This document shows positions 45,352 to 57,439 of a DNA stretch of 64,000 nt, one piece after another. This DNA is from Massospora cicadina (taxonomy: Eukaryota > Entomophthoromycota > Entomophthoromycetes > Entomophthorales > Entomophthoraceae), in NCBI GenBank assembly GCA_022478985.1, contig JAKSZP010017326.1:1-64000 (forward strand), read 5' to 3'. The first letter of the stretch is position 1. The number at the start of each line of letters is the position of its first letter. The notes beneath the pieces were generated by a model. That model was not told where the DNA came from and did no database searches. It was given only the letters and a program-made list of their open reading frames with translations. A program made the position numbers and the translations under genes.

Positions 45352-46690
45352 CTAAGCGATATGAATCAGGGGTCTCAGGAGGGGGACCCCAAACAGAGTC
45401 AGTTTGCTATATTCAAATGTGGAGAAGTTTTGGAGCTTTTGTGGAAGATCCATCTGTAGGCGGCATGACCCACCTATCTAACAATGTGGTAAGGTTTTAT
45501 CCTCTTTGGTATCAGCTTATTGCAAGACTGCTTGATTAGGAAGTTCTTAGCATCAAGAAGCACAAGATTCCCTCCTTGTATTCTAGTCTCACCCTCCTCC
45601 TACCATCTACGTTCTTCTTAAGACCTTCATGGCAGCCTTCAAGTTAGTGTTTACCTCCAGATGTACTTTTCTGATGAACTTACCAAAGTTACTAATCTAC
45701 CACCTTGGACCCACAACTGGGTTCCACGTTGAGAGCGGGGTAAAGCCATAGTTTGAAAGTAAGAGAGAATACCCAATAGAAGAATTTTGGGCTTTGCTGC
45801 AAAAATTGCGCTAAAGGTGTGATTCTTAATATGAATATTTGACTGACTTGTAGCACTAAAAGAAGTGTTCCAAACATTGCTTCACTTTTTCTACCTACCC
45901 ATCTGGTTGTAGGAGGAAGGACAGTAGAATGGCAATGATGTTTTTAAGAGTCTTGCACAACTCTTCCTAAAATATTGACGTGAACTGGGGTCTTTTGTTG
46001 CTAATGATCTCTTGAGGCACGCCATGGGCGGCAAAAGTGTTGGAACAAATACTTAGCCAATGAGCCGCAGTTGCTATGGTGCGGCATGAAATGAAACTGC
46101 AAAATTGTAATACATTCTATTATTATCATGATAGCATCATACCTATCATTAGTGGTGGCCCCACAATAGCTCAATTGAGAATGAAGTACAGGGTACCTAA
46201 GATTTTTGGACTTGTACCTTTAATCCAGCGATGGGCAGATTACTTTGACTTAATCCTGCTGCAAACAAGGCACTCCTCTGTATATGAGCAACATACAAAA
46301 AGTACTTTTCAGTTATAAATATGACAGATAATTTTAATGGTTTAGCTTCTAGGGCCCCTACAGTTAACCATCATAGTGATACTTGATGATTCTAGGCGAA
46401 GAGGTGCTTTGGGAACCCATAAGCGTCTTTAGAATCATAATAAATTATCTTTTATATGGTAACCCTTAACTATATTCTCATGATCTAGACTGCATATGGC
46501 GAGAATTGAGGTATATAAAAGATGACAGAGAAAAAGAAAAGACTATTTTCCTGAAATTAAAACACTTTTCAAGATTCTCTAGAGAAGTAAGAACTAGAAT
46601 GCACGCAGTGGTAGAGGGTTGCTTATATACAATCTTACCTGGAGTAAACACTAGGTGGGTGTTATGAAGCTCCACTTCATTAGATATAGG
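45352..46690 (-). pseudogene. Element G integrase
   Basis: Minus readings in order: zinc region TEECLVCSRIKSK (about 46260), YDAIMIIIE (first Asp, about 46130), HGVPQEIISNKRPQFTSIF (about 46020, second Asp changed to Asn), EKVKQCLEHFF (about 45885, Glu kept), SNYGFTPLSTWNPVVG (about 45745). Frames shift often. Confidence 0.78.
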
Positions 46691-47263
46691 AGCTAAAGCA
46701 GTTTACGGCTCAGAGCATCAGCCAAATTATTCCCCATGCCTTTCATGAACTCATAAGAGGACAAAAACTGCGAAAGGGTCTCATGACAGTGGGTTTGCCA
46801 CAGGGTCAGGACATGAGGGGCTTAGTATTACAGAAAAGTCTGATGGTCAGTAAAAGCGCAGAATGACCATGAAGAACAATGAAGATGATAACGCCAATAG
46901 GTTATTGCTTCCACTAATATCAAGAGTTATTAGTCATAGACAGCGTAATTTAACTCAAAAAAGGGCATCTTGTTGAGTTTAGTCTACATATGCTCAACTA
47001 CTTCTTTGACCACTTCTAATGGAGCAGCAGAAATAGAAAAATTGTGAGCGTTATTGTCCACTATAAACTCTTATGTTTGGGTCTACGTGGTTAAGATTGA
47101 CGTGGAGAGTAAAGTACACTATACAATTTGGAAGGCGTCCTTCAGTGCAGATGACCACTAAAGAGCTTTTTGCTCCACTGGCTTTATACAAGAAATCTGA
47201 GACCTCTGAAAGATTGGTAGTGAACTTATTAAAGAAGTTGCATGACCCAAAAAAGCTTAACAA
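46691..47263 (-). pseudogene. Element G RT connection and RNase H
   Basis: The 47051-47263 minus frame begins LSFFGSCNFFNKFTTNLSEV then SDFLYKASGAK, the connection (usual FLG.CN+Y++FI.N+SE+..PL). Minus 46690-46860 reads FTDHQTFLYY and MGNNLADALSR, the RNase H end. Confidence 0.8.
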
Positions 47264-47690
47264 AACTTTAACTTAGGTTGGCGTAGTACAACAACAAATT
47301 GACTTTCCTTATCCATTGTCATACATTTACATGTTCAAGATGGGATAAAGAGTAGTTTGGCGGTAAATTCATCTAATAATAGCCAAAAGACCTTAATTAA
47401 CTCTCAGTGGAATCCTTCTAATTGATGTAAGCATTACTAAAAAACTTTCCATTAAAAACTCGTAATATAAGTGGCGTGGATGCTCTGCAACCCCAGAGGA
47501 ATAGGCAAACCCCTCAGAAACCTCATTCAAGTGCTATCTCGAGTTTGGTGCCAGTCACTAAGAAAACCAACCCTTTCCAAATGACATATTGAAGCGATTA
47601 TATTAATATGCTGCCACATGGTTATGTCATTCCAAGAGTCAAACTTCCATCAGATCTAAGCTTTACCAAGGGAATACGCCTCTCCAGAGT
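47264..47690 (-). pseudogene. Element G reverse transcriptase, 3' remnant
   Basis: Minus readings such as EVSEGFAYSSGVAEHPRHLY and LLLDEFTAKLLFIPS align loosely to the MPFGL.NAP.TF and YLDD.L.FS blocks of RT and lie in the right place before the connection. The upstream part would lie beyond the right end of the window because element F cuts in here. Confidence 0.45.
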
Positions 47691-48322
47691 AGTGATAGGC
47701 TAAATCGCATTTTGATAAATTGGGAAGCCCCTTCAGCTATCATAATCTCCGCCACCCTTCTCATTTTTAGCTTGACCTACCTAAATACAAGGAGTCGCCA
47801 TTAAGATAAGGATTGCAGCTTACCCTCAAATTTGAATTAATAAAATCATCATAAAAAGGGAGGATACCCAAGTGGTAGAGTAGGGACTCTCTACCGCTGC
47901 CTCCCCGAGTTTGATTCTGGTACTGTAACTTTGGGTAGGGGACTATTATGACTGTGTTGGCTTTGCGCACCAATGCTATAAACTGAGATAGCGAATAGCA
48001 AAGGAGGTCCATGGAGTTCCTGGCCTATCATACGCCATGAATGGAGGTTTTCCGGATTTTATCCTCCTTTCCCATTCATTCAATTTCCCTTAATTGGTGC
48101 GGTATTGTCCCCAGGTCAGCCCACCTTGAATAAAATAAAAAATCATCATAAAAAACTACTAACTTCTTTCCTTATATTTGCATACATAAATTAACTTGTG
48201 ATCAGCTTCCCCCATTATTTTTATTAGCAGTTGCGAGTTCCCACACTCCTCATCCAGCCAAACATATTGCTGAAATCCTATGCTTTAGCACCAGTAAGAA
48301 AAATATAACCAGGATTCCAACA
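47691..48322 (+). repeat. 5' LTR of element F (start uncertain), carrying a SINE
   Basis: The right end AGGATTCCAACA is fixed by the PBS at 48325. The left end is not determinable because the 3' LTR lies outside the window. The SINE with 16-bp target duplications splits it. Confidence 0.55.
47858..48138 (+). mobile_element. tRNA-derived SINE with 16-bp target duplications
   Basis: 281 bp flanked by AAAATCATCATAAAAA at 47842-47857 and 48139-48154. The head resembles a tRNA gene: GGATACCCAAGTGGTAGAG (A-box-like) and GAGTTTGATTCTGGTAC (B-box-like, usual GGTTCGANTCC) spaced about 40 bp apart. A non-tRNA body follows, ending TTGAATAAAATA. These are hallmarks of a Pol III-transcribed SINE inserted by target-primed reverse transcription. 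Confidence 0.85.
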
Positions 48323-48324
48323 AG

Positions 48325-48342
48325 TGGTGCTCACTACAAGGG
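48325..48342 (+). promoter_or_regulatory. Primer-binding site of F
   Basis: TGGTGCTCACTACAAGGG, two bases after the LTR. Differs from the B2 PBS by one base. Confidence 0.8.
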
Positions 48343-49600
48343 GGCTGTAAACCTCAAAAAACTTTTTTAAAATGGAGGCTGCCTGATGGAGTGACCCTCT
48401 TAGCCTCCTGCTAGTTCTGAACTCAGGATAACTGCTGTATAACACCAGTTAGCTAACATCTTAAATCGACTAAAAGTGCTCAAACAGTCTATTTTGAGGC
48501 TCTTATGGGCGCAGTTCTGCTATCTCAAATTCCCTTTTCAGAGACAAGTTTCCCCAGATATGGGTGTCATCGCCTCATTTTCTTCATTTATGAGGTTGCT
48601 ATGAAAGTGACATCCAATTTTCAAAAGATAAAGCACATTTTCCCCCGCCTCAATCTCTCCGCCCAAGAGGTGATGGTTCCTTGTATGGAAATTCTTAAAA
48701 CTTGGGCAGAGGTGAATAAAGAGCTAATTGAGGAATTTGGACTTACACAGGCTTATGCAGAAAAACAGGCGTTTATGTGAAAAAGTCTAGTAGAGTGAGG
48801 ATCAGTTGCCACCTTCGTTGACCAGCTTTACAGTGCGGCTCAGCCTCTACTGCTTGCTAAAAAATGATACCTTTGGATGACGCGGTTGCTTCCATTCTGG
48901 CTGTATTAGCCTCTTACTCTTCCTTAGCCCGATATATTGTCTCAGTGAAACATTCCCTGTGGAATGTTTGTGACATAAAAGAGGCGTTATTAGAAATTGC
49001 TGGTCTCCATGAAGCTACGCCTACCCAGGGAGTTGTGCTGACCCCTAAAGTATCATCTATCATGGAATGCTCTCTTATCACTTGGCAGACGGAGTCCACG
49101 TTGGCTCTTGACCTATCATGTTCTGATTACTCAGACAAACCCTGTTCCTGTGGGGTGACCCAAGCTAACCTCCCGTTTCCATTAGAGGTTGGCCATAGGG
49201 AACTAAGAGGTGATAAGGCCGGGCTCCCTTTCTTCACCTGCACCTCATATTGGGCTTAGAAATCAGTTGAGTTCTCGCCTCACTCTGCGACCTCTCCTAG
49301 AGGTTTTCCCTGCGGCTCCATTCTCACATCACTTAAAGCCGTCCTCCATAACATCCACGGCCTCCCCTCTGACTGTTCTTCCAATAAAATCTTATCTTCA
49401 GGTGCCACTAAAAGTTGGTGAATCTATGATGCCCTCTCCAAAATCAAAAAAGAGTAGATGAGCATCAAAAAGCCCTCCCCTAATGTTAGAATTTGATGAT
49501 TGACTCGAAAATAAACCCTTTGAGAAAACCATCAATGCTGATAGATTACTCCTTGATATATCCTTTGATCCTTCTCAACTTTTATCTGCATAATATGTTA
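48343..49600 (+). pseudogene. Element F Gag, degenerate
   Basis: 48618-48780 reads HIFPRLNLSAQEVMVPCMEI, LKTWAEVNKELIEEFGLTQA, YAEKQAFM, the same capsid block as in B2. 48865-49020 reads DDAVASILAVLASYSSLARY, SLWNVCDIKEALLEIAGLHE. A Ser/Pro-rich tail (49210-49461) and ASKSPPLMLEFDD then TINADRLLLDISFDPSQLL follow to about 49590. No zinc knuckle seen. Confidence 0.82.
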
Positions 49601-50476
49601 AATCAGATTCACCTTAAAACCGCCTTGATTGCGTCTAAATAACCCAGTAATTGTATCTATAAATAGCTATGATATTATTTTTTGGCTGATTATGAGACCC
49701 ACTTAGGTGAATTAAGTTGGTTTACAGAATAAACTTAATTTCACTTTCAAATTTTATGCTATTACAATTTATGAATATTTGAATTTTACTTATGTCAACC
49801 TTTATAATTGGCACAATAGTACATGCACATGGATAGCCCAATTAGGGAGTACTTTTTACTATTTGAAAATTTGATGTCCCAATTAGGTGCATCAAAATTA
49901 AAATTAAATATTTTCTTTTCCTAATTTTTAGATCCTCAGTTGTATGACAAAACGTAATCAGGCTGGTTGAAAAGAAGATATAAACCACTGAGGTGCAAAT
50001 ATTAAGTCTAGAATTCTCCCAATTATGAGAATAAAAGTGCTTTTAATAAGGCTGAAATGATTGTAATTAAGTTAATTTAAGGGCTGAACTAACTTGGGAA
50101 ACTTTGTACCCACTGCCATAATCCATAGAGAATTGGAATAGTTTTATTAAACTCATTCAATAGATGAGTATGGCCAGGAGATGTCCTAGAAACATAAAAA
50201 TACCAGCGCCTGGCATTGTAATAAAATTATTATCTTCCCATCTTCTCATCTTACCATCTTATATTAGATTAACTTAAACCATCTTCTATTAGTTCTATCT
50301 TCATATTAAGAAGTGTAGACAAGCATTATAGTGAGCTTATCATTATTACTTGCGTCAGGAGAGTTCCCAATTAGAGAGAAAAAATACTTATAAGAGACTA
50401 GAAGAGTCAATAGCTATTGTTTCAACTTTGTGAGCTTCAAAAAGTTAGTAAATTTCATAAAACACTTAAATTAATC
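49601..50476. other. AT-rich stretch between F gag and E, LTR-like
   Basis: No coding signal. A TATAAATAG box (about 49660), two CCCAATTAGG repeats (about 49837 and 49879) and a TATAGTGAGC motif (about 50327) recall LTR or PBS sequences, but I found neither a partner copy nor a TSD. Confidence 0.35.
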
Positions 50477-51240
50477 AAGGTTATGTAAATTTATAGGGGT
50501 TCTTGATTATTCTCAGCTGATAACCCCTAAATTAACTAACTGCATAAGTTTGGTGTTGTGCAATTCTCCGTGTTGTCTAATAGATAGATGTATTCATTTG
50601 ATAATAGTGTGAAGAATATTATCTGTAGTTGAATAATTTACTAGTATTGGGTCCAATGTTTGACAAGTATTTCCCCTCAAAATACTTAAGATGTCCTCAA
50701 TAGGGATTTGCTCCCTTATACCGCCTAACTTGATCCACGCTCAGATCATTGTTTACTGAAACTGTCTTGTGACACACAGTCAAAAGAAGTCCCCAATTCA
50801 GTTCAGCTTCTTTTCTCTGGATCCACTCTCAGATCCTTACTCTTTATCCTAAAGAGTCTCCCATTCAAAGCACATATAAATAATTCCTTGAGAAAAAATA
50901 GAACTCAAAATGGATTCAGGCAAAGTATATCTTGTATGATACTAATTACTGATTGAAGTATGTTTCTGGTAAAAAGTATTGTCTAGTAAAAAGTATATTT
51001 AATAAATGAATTCTTAGGTGAATTTATAGTGGGAATTTGGCGCCCAACCCTTGGTTGGCACCCCATTGATGAAATGGCAGCCATTGCCATTTAATTACCC
51101 ATCGCCATCTCATCAGCAATGGTCTTACCCATCCTGGCTATAATTCCATTATTGGACATCTTTGAGACCTAAAACAAAAAGAGTTGGAAAACGTGTCCCT
51201 AACGTTTTCCTCTTGATCCCAGAAAACCAACTATATTTGT

Positions 51241-52246
51241 TGTCGGAAAATTGACTTTATGCTCTGCTAGTTGGCAGGCTAACCTGTATGAAGACTGGTC
51301 AGTCCTTGCCATTTTACCTTAGGCATTGGGGCTAGCAGCGCCGGCTAACCCCTTAGTATCACCCGCGCCATTTTGGGGATCCCCTAGCCTAACCCTAACT
51401 AATGAAATAAATTATAAACTTATATCAAAAGATAGATTAGGCAAAAGGAGATATTTATTGAAAGGGAAGCGCCAGATATTATACTATTTACAAAAGGGCT
51501 ACTGCGCCCGTCGCTGACTTAATCAGCTCTTCCACTGGTTCTTCCAGCCAAACACTTCTCTTCTTCTTCTTCTTCTTTATCTACATTATTATTCCCTGGC
51601 GTTGACCCTCTCGCTCCATCTTTACCATTGTCCAAATTAGTTTTATTTCATCCTCAGCCTTAAGTCTCCAGTGAGCCATATAAATAATTAATTCAAATAT
51701 ATGTCAATTTTGTTTTGATCTTCAAATTGATAATAATGTGCCAGAAACTACTTCATTTGCTCACTTTGACTCAGAATATCTTGGCATCTCGCCAACATCT
51801 ATTCTCATCTAATCTTGATAATAATTGAGGCACCGGAAACAACCTCAGCCGCCTCAAACTCATAATTGGTGGATCTGTCAACATTAGATCAGTACATGCA
51901 TTGAACGTCTGAAGCAATACATCAGCTTTCCGCTGGAAATCCCACAATGGACCACGAATGGCCATTGGTGTTGACTACTGATTCTGCTGATAAATTGGAT
52001 CATCCTAAGCTATTAGTCACTGGTGATCCTTCTACTAATTTGGGGCCACCAATTGGCCCCACTCAAACCTAAATACCAAACTCGGTGTAATACTAATCTT
52101 GACTCAACCCAAATTGGGGAGCAACTAATTAGCAATCAAACCAATTAACATGAAATTCAGTTAATAAACCATTCCGCCAGGATTGGCTATATCATTCCAA
52201 GTAACGCTAAATCATTGGAAGATTCCATCTAGTTAAAATCACGACA
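51241..52246. mobile_element. Solo LTR-like insert in the E 3' LTR
   Basis: 1006 bp with ends TGTCGG...CACGACA. The uninterrupted E 5' LTR shows exactly where it entered (after ATATTTG). Flanks TTTGT (51236-51240) and TCTAT (52247-52251) differ by two transitions, an acceptable decayed TSD. No partner copy in the window. The 63-codon frame at 51326 has no recognised domain. Confidence 0.7.
51554..51578. repeat. CTT microsatellite
   Basis: Short CTT/TTC run (CTTCTCTTCTTCTTCTTC...) inside the solo LTR-like insert. Confidence 0.9.
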
Positions 52247-52658
52247 TCTATCAAGCGACCTGCTTACATAATTGGACTTGTTACTCAATTGAGGCAGGTC
52301 ACAAACCAACTGATAAAATTTGATAGTCGCAGGTGGCATCACTCACCTCACAACTTGATCCTTAAATTCACAATTGGTTAGTGGTGAAAACTGACCAATC
52401 CCAATTGGTGCACCTTATAGTTAATCATTGATCAACTATCATATGCCCTATTTTGTCATCAACACTGCCCAATGAGATCTTAAGTATTTACCCAGGTTAA
52501 TCCCTGACAGATCTGACCCAGGTGAATTACCTAAAAACCCAAATTCGTTACCCCAAAATCAGGGTCAACCAATATCTAATTCACTTTGCTATATGGAATT
52601 ATCCCCTAGCAACCCCTGGTAATCTAGTCAGCTGGGAATATGGGCAAAACTTCCAACA

Positions 52659-52670
52659 CATCCCCCTCTT
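52659..52670 (-). promoter_or_regulatory. Polypurine tract of E
   Basis: On the minus strand AAGAGGGGGATG directly precedes the LTR start TGTTGG. It matches the B1 tract (AAGGAGGGGG). Confidence 0.75.
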
Positions 52671-52699
52671 GCCTAGATTTCCAGTGAGAAAATTGATCA

Positions 52700-54340
52700 G
52701 GACAGGAGAACACTACTTTGGACACTCAGTCAAATACTCCTTTTGTTCAAGAAAAGTACAGTCATTCAGTACTCAACGCTGATCAGGATGACCTGCATGA
52801 GGATCTCTTCCTCTTCCTCTTCGTTACTACCTACTCAGAGTGCGGTTCCCATGACCCTCTTTTGTGCTGGGCCGATCAATTTACTCATGATGATACTAAT
52901 CCCAGGATTTGGTTTTCCCCCATCAGGGCATATGACACACTGTCATATTCAGGATTCTTGGTCTGGCGTCCTTGATATCCTGATTTTCTCCTCGTCCTCA
53001 ATAGGAGATTCTTGCTGTTGATGTTCATTTTGTGGCACAAATAAGAATGCTCATTTATATTTGCCCTTATTATTTTCTTGTAATAAACTCTTGACTCATA
53101 TCATTCTTAATTCTTCTCTGGAATCATATTCCATTAACTTTGAGATTATTTTCTCCAAAAAGAGAGCTTAATTGGTTTCAAAGTGCATAATGTTGACTAT
53201 CATATAAGTCTGACATCCCCTCTCTCATTTAGCTCATATATCAACACAGAGTCTCAGTACCAACAACTGCTAAATAGCATGTCTGATAAAGACCTTTGGG
53301 TCTTCCAGCTGATGAGTCTATCTGCATATCAGAACCTCTTCTATGGTCCTTCCAGGACTTATACTCCCAGTCAAGTACCTGTTGCCAGTCCTTCCATGGA
53401 ATTACCAGAAACAGTAACCAACTCTGATAAAACCAGGTTAGTGATTGTTTTAAATGACTCACGACCAATCCTTCCTCTGTTGTCAATCCCTGAGTTAGAT
53501 TTCAAAACTCTCCTGGCTTCGGCTCTATTTGAAGATTCTCCTACCATCATTGTCAAACATCCTGAAGCAGTGGCCTCCACTCTTGATCGTTTGTTCCTCA
53601 CCAGATCAGACTTGCTTCCAGAGTTCCTTTTCTGACTCAGCAGTATTACAAACCAGCTGTTTTGGCCACTGAACTAGCCATTGGAACAGAGAACATTTCA
53701 TAATCCTCTATGCGGAATTAAGGGCCCAAGTAACTGAGTCTCTGTCCATAGCTCTGAGCTCCTCTGATCTTATAAACATCCTAGATCGAGATGTTACAGC
53801 CTATGCTCTTCACTTTGCTAGCCAAGTTCTTTGGGTTGGGCCACAAGGCTTCCAGCCTCTCCTGGCTTTCATCACTCATTTTGCTTCAGCTTCCAAGAAG
53901 CTCGTAGTCATTGTCTGCAGGATGCCATTCGCTTCCTGGTTAACTATCTCATTTCTGGCATGTCCCATCGGTATCTTCCACTGATGGCTTTAATAGGGGC
54001 ATTATTTGGCAACCCACATCTAGTATCCCTTGCTCGATGCCAGCCCATATGTCCAATGTTCTTGATGAAGCCCATCACCAAGCACTCAAGACCAACCTTC
54101 CAGCTCTGGTGCCATACTGGGATTACTTGAGGTTATTTGCCAGCTGACTCTTCTTGTTCTGTTACTTCCCTCCCCAATCTAGAGTATTGTGTTTGGCAAG
54201 TTCTGACAGCTCCATTTCTCTTCCCCTAGTTGCTTTCCCATAGGTATCAGCATCCGCTCAATGAACTTGGTTTCAAGTAGGTCTAGCCCTTGCTAGCATC
54301 CGATCTAACATAGATTTTAACAGTTATTTTACTCATACAG
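52700..54340 (+). pseudogene. Coding-like stretch antisense to E, between pol and the polypurine tract
   Basis: Plus-strand readings chain across frameshifts for about 1.6 kb: DTQSNTPFVQEKYSHSVLNA (about 52719), NKLLTHIILNSSLESYSINF, then a 150-codon frame (53183-53635) with QYQQLLNSMSDKDLWVFQLM and LASALFEDSPTIIVKHPEAV, then ILYAELRAQVTESLSIALSS (about 53710), ITAYALHF-type text and NVLDEAHHQALKTNLPALVP (about 54048). It resembles no pol domain. It is either an antisense accessory gene of E or a fragment of another element's Gag. No LTR or TSD borders it that I can see. Confidence 0.55.
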
Positions 54341-54730
54341 TGATCCATCCCCCTCCTCAAAGAGGTGACATAGGCAGAATCATCCCTGAGTCAATGAAAA
54401 TCAATAAAAAAATGAATCTTATAAAAATATATCTTTTTCTATGCATTTTACTAATAATAATTTTTTAATAGATTTTATCAGTCTTTTATTTTTTTCTTCT
54501 TTTTTCTATGAGACTTGACCTTTTTCAGTTCAGCGATCCATCTTTTTATTTCATTACCCCAAACTTGCTCCTAGGTATATTTAGACCTACCAGTTTTCTA
54601 TGGTTAAGAGATCTTACTTTTTTAAACTTAACCATATAGTTTGGTTCAGTGGGGTTTTTTGGGCTTAACCAAATCATTAAGACATAACTAACTTAATGGT
54701 TCAGAGGTCCTTAAAGAACTCTTTTTTTAT
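54341..54730. other. AT-rich spacer after E integrase
   Basis: Poly-T-rich plus strand (purine-rich on the minus strand). No coding signal. Confidence 0.5.
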
Positions 54731-55975
54731 TATTTTATTCATCAATCCATTGCTTTAAATACTTTTCATGGACTTGATTTACTATCCTTCTATCAAGAGG
54801 TTCATGATGGAGTAGGCGTCCATTGACATCTTGGAAATAATTTTGAACAGACCTGGCCACAATACATCCACCTTGTTTCTTCTCCTGAGACCATGTATAT
54901 CGCAATAGGCAACTCTTCCACCTATTTGATATTCTGATAAGGCCAGTCAGTTCTTATCATCCATCATTTTCACTCGAATCATTTTCTTCAAAGTATAAGA
55001 AATGCTTGAAATTGCTTTTCAATCAGGATATCCATCAATCAGTTCAGGTAAGCCTCTGCACTCATCCCTTATGTTGGTTCTACCACCAAATATAAAATCA
55101 GTGGCAATGCGGCCTTTCTTCCATATAGCAACTCAAACGTCATTTTTCCCATCGCCATAGGATAACTTATAATGTAAGCAAACATCACCAAACTAAGGTA
55201 CGTTCCCCACACAGAAGTTCTTCCTATGACCAGCTTCCTCAGCATCAAAGCCAGCGTCCCATTAACTCGTTCTACCAGTACATTTGTCTCCAGCCAGTAG
55301 GGTACAGACACAACTACTCATATTTCCATTGTACCATTTAATTATGGGATCACATGAGACATGAAATTAATTTCATTGTTTCTCAGCAGTACCTGCGATC
55401 ATCCATGTTGGTCTACTCATTGATCTAGGATAAACTTTGCAGTTCTGGTAGCATATACTTTCTCCAGGACCTTTGTCTCAACCCATCTTGTAAGAAGGTC
55501 AATTTCAACTATGATGTATTTGACTCCACCTGTGCTCATCGTTAATGGTCCCATCATGTCAATGGACACCATATGCCAAGTGTATCCAGGGTGGACCAGT
55601 TAGTATCCAGTCGTATTCTTATGCAGCTTATGCAACTGGCACTTCACACAACAAGCCAGATAGTCCGCGACATCATAGTTGATAGACTCCCAGTAGTAAT
55701 ACTGGCGAATATGATTGATCATTTTTCACAGGCCTCTATGCCTGACAATCTTATGAGCGGCTTAAACAATAGTCGCTCATTCTGCTGGCTTTGGGAATAG
55801 TAATTGCTTCCCATTGATCATCTTGAAAACTTTTCAATCCATGGTCATGGTGTTTTTAATCACTTTTCAATGCACACCTTGGATTTCTTGGGGATCTTTT
55901 TCAATTTCTCTATCAAATTATTCTTTGGAATAGTCTTCCGCCTGCTGGTATACCACCTGGACCATTGGTAACCGC
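54731..55975 (-). pseudogene. Element E integrase
   Basis: Minus readings: AAHKIVRHRGL and KMINHIRQYYYWESINYDVA, then DYLACCVKCQLHK (H2C2, about 55740-55630). VSIDMMGPLTMSTGGVKYII (first Asp, about 55565). LLRNNEINFMS (second Asp region, Asp lost). NVLVERVNGTLALMLRK (Glu kept, about 55284). C-terminal RRRNKVDVLWPGLFKIISKM and VHEKYLKQWIDE, ending near 54731. No chromodomain. Confidence 0.9.
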
Positions 55976-56450
55976 AATAAGCCATATACATTCTGATTAG
56001 AAGCCCCAGATCAGTGGACTATCTCATAATTGTAAGCCTGTAACTTTAGTGCCCATTGGGCCAGCCATCCTTCCGGTTCTTGTAAATTGTGCAGCCAATG
56101 CAACAAGGAGTGGTCCATCACCACTTTTAAGTGCATTCCATGGAAGTACTTTTGAAACTGTTTACAGGCGTAAATGACTACAAGGCACTCATGCTCAGTC
56201 ATGGTGTAATTCATCTCAGTGACTAAGAGTGTCTGGCTCACATATGCCACTGGATGTTCATCCCCAAGTTCATCAACTTGGATCAATATGGCGCCAATCG
56301 CCATCAATGAAGCATTGGTTTATATTATAATTTCTCCATCTCAATTTGGAAGATTTTCAAAAGGAATAATCTATTAAATTTTGGTTTAAACCATTGAAGG
56401 ATCTCTGGGACTCTTCAATCCAAACAAATCCTTTTTCAGATCCTTCAGTA
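55976..56450 (-). pseudogene. Element E RNase H
   Basis: The minus frame 56011-56307 reads MAIGAILIQVDELGDEHPVA, YTMTEHECLVVIYACKQF and LKVVMDHSLLHWLHNLQEPE. The catalytic Glu and second Asp region (usual TDH, here MDH) are present. The first Asp (DAS) lies in a disrupted upstream reading. Confidence 0.88.
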
Positions 56451-57135
56451 AATGGAAAAGGGGCTTGGCGATTCTTGCAAAATCCTGAATGAATCTTTTA
56501 TAGTTTTCCAACCATTCTAAGGAACACTTGGATATCTCAGACACTCTTTGGTACATTCATTAACTTTATGGCTTCAATCTCTTGTGATTGAGGCTGCATT
56601 CCACTAGAGTTGATTGCGAATACCAGATATTCTAACTTTTTCTTGAAGATATTGCACTTCCTCAGCTTAATCTTCAGGTTGGCCGCGGGTAGTCACTTAA
56701 ACAACTTCCTCCAAATGGTGCAAATGGTCAGTAACCGTCCTGCTGAACAGATTTATATCATCCAAGTACACCAGGACGCATGACAACATCAAGTCATAAA
56801 GTATGGCGTCCATGGCCCATTGAAACATCACAGGCGCATTGCATAGACCCTGGTCATCCTTGTTTGTTGATAAAGCCCCTTTGCGGTGATAATCGCGCAT
56901 TTCTTTTAATCTTCTCTTGGCAAAATTGATTTGAAAATATCCTGATATTAGATCCATTGCGGAGAAATAAATCACTTCTCCCAATAAATCTAGTGCATCA
57001 TTGATTCTTGGTAGTGGGTACAAATCCATCTTCATAATCTTGTTCAGCTTACAGTAATTGGTCGCAACTTAATTAGAGCCATCCTTCTTCTTCACAATAA
57101 GGATTGGGCTCGCCTAGGGGCTTGATGACGGAACT
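56451..57135 (-). pseudogene. Element E reverse transcriptase
   Basis: ASPILIVKKKDGSN (about 57105) then the 56697-57035 frame: YPLPRINDALDLLGEVIYFS, AMDLISGYFQI, GLCNAPVMFQWAMDAIL and VLVYLDDINLFSRTVTDHLH. YLDD is intact. A frameshifted stretch separates the palm blocks. Confidence 0.92.
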
Positions 57136-57439
57136 AAAAACCCACGCTTCATAGTTTGCTGATTTCTTCCTCTACCACAGCTTCAGCTGCCTTTGACCGT
57201 CAAATCAGTCTCATTCTGATTGGCAAATTTTCTTGGGTATCAACCTTATGGATTACATCTCTCACGCAACCCAAATTATGGTCATCCTGGGTGAATACTT
57301 CCCAATACTTGTTAAATAATTCAAGCACCTCCTCCTGCTGTCTGTCTGTCAGATCAGCGAGTTGCTCTCAATTGACCAATAGATTGATACTCTCTGTCAC
57401 CCTAGCTGGTATTCCAAATCATTGATGGTCCCAAAATTG

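Larger units (their letters stand above)
45154..47690 (-). mobile_element. Element G: chromodomain Ty3/Gypsy element, partial
   Basis: RT, RNase H, integrase and chromodomain on the minus strand. It is the host of element F (LTR ending 48322). The 3' end lies somewhere in 44290-45153. Confidence 0.75.
50482..52658 (-). repeat. 3' LTR of element E, interrupted
   Basis: Matches 59930-61096 at both ends, for example AATTTACTAGTATTGGG..CAATG (about 50637), AAGTATATCTTGTATGATACT, and CAACTGATAAAATTTGATAG (about 52309). The insert 51241-52246 breaks it. Confidence 0.87.

Noticed and set aside
45156..45539. 127-codon plus-strand frame.
   Set aside because: Shadow of the minus-strand chromodomain and integrase of G.
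47858..47935. Possible tRNA gene.
   Set aside because: A and B boxes are degenerate, no clean cloverleaf is visible, and it is the head of a 281-bp unit with target duplications, so it is a SINE.
53241..53601. Minus-strand frames of 76-81 codons over the antisense region of E.
   Set aside because: They overlap the stronger plus-strand 150-codon frame and show no motif. They do not continue E pol.
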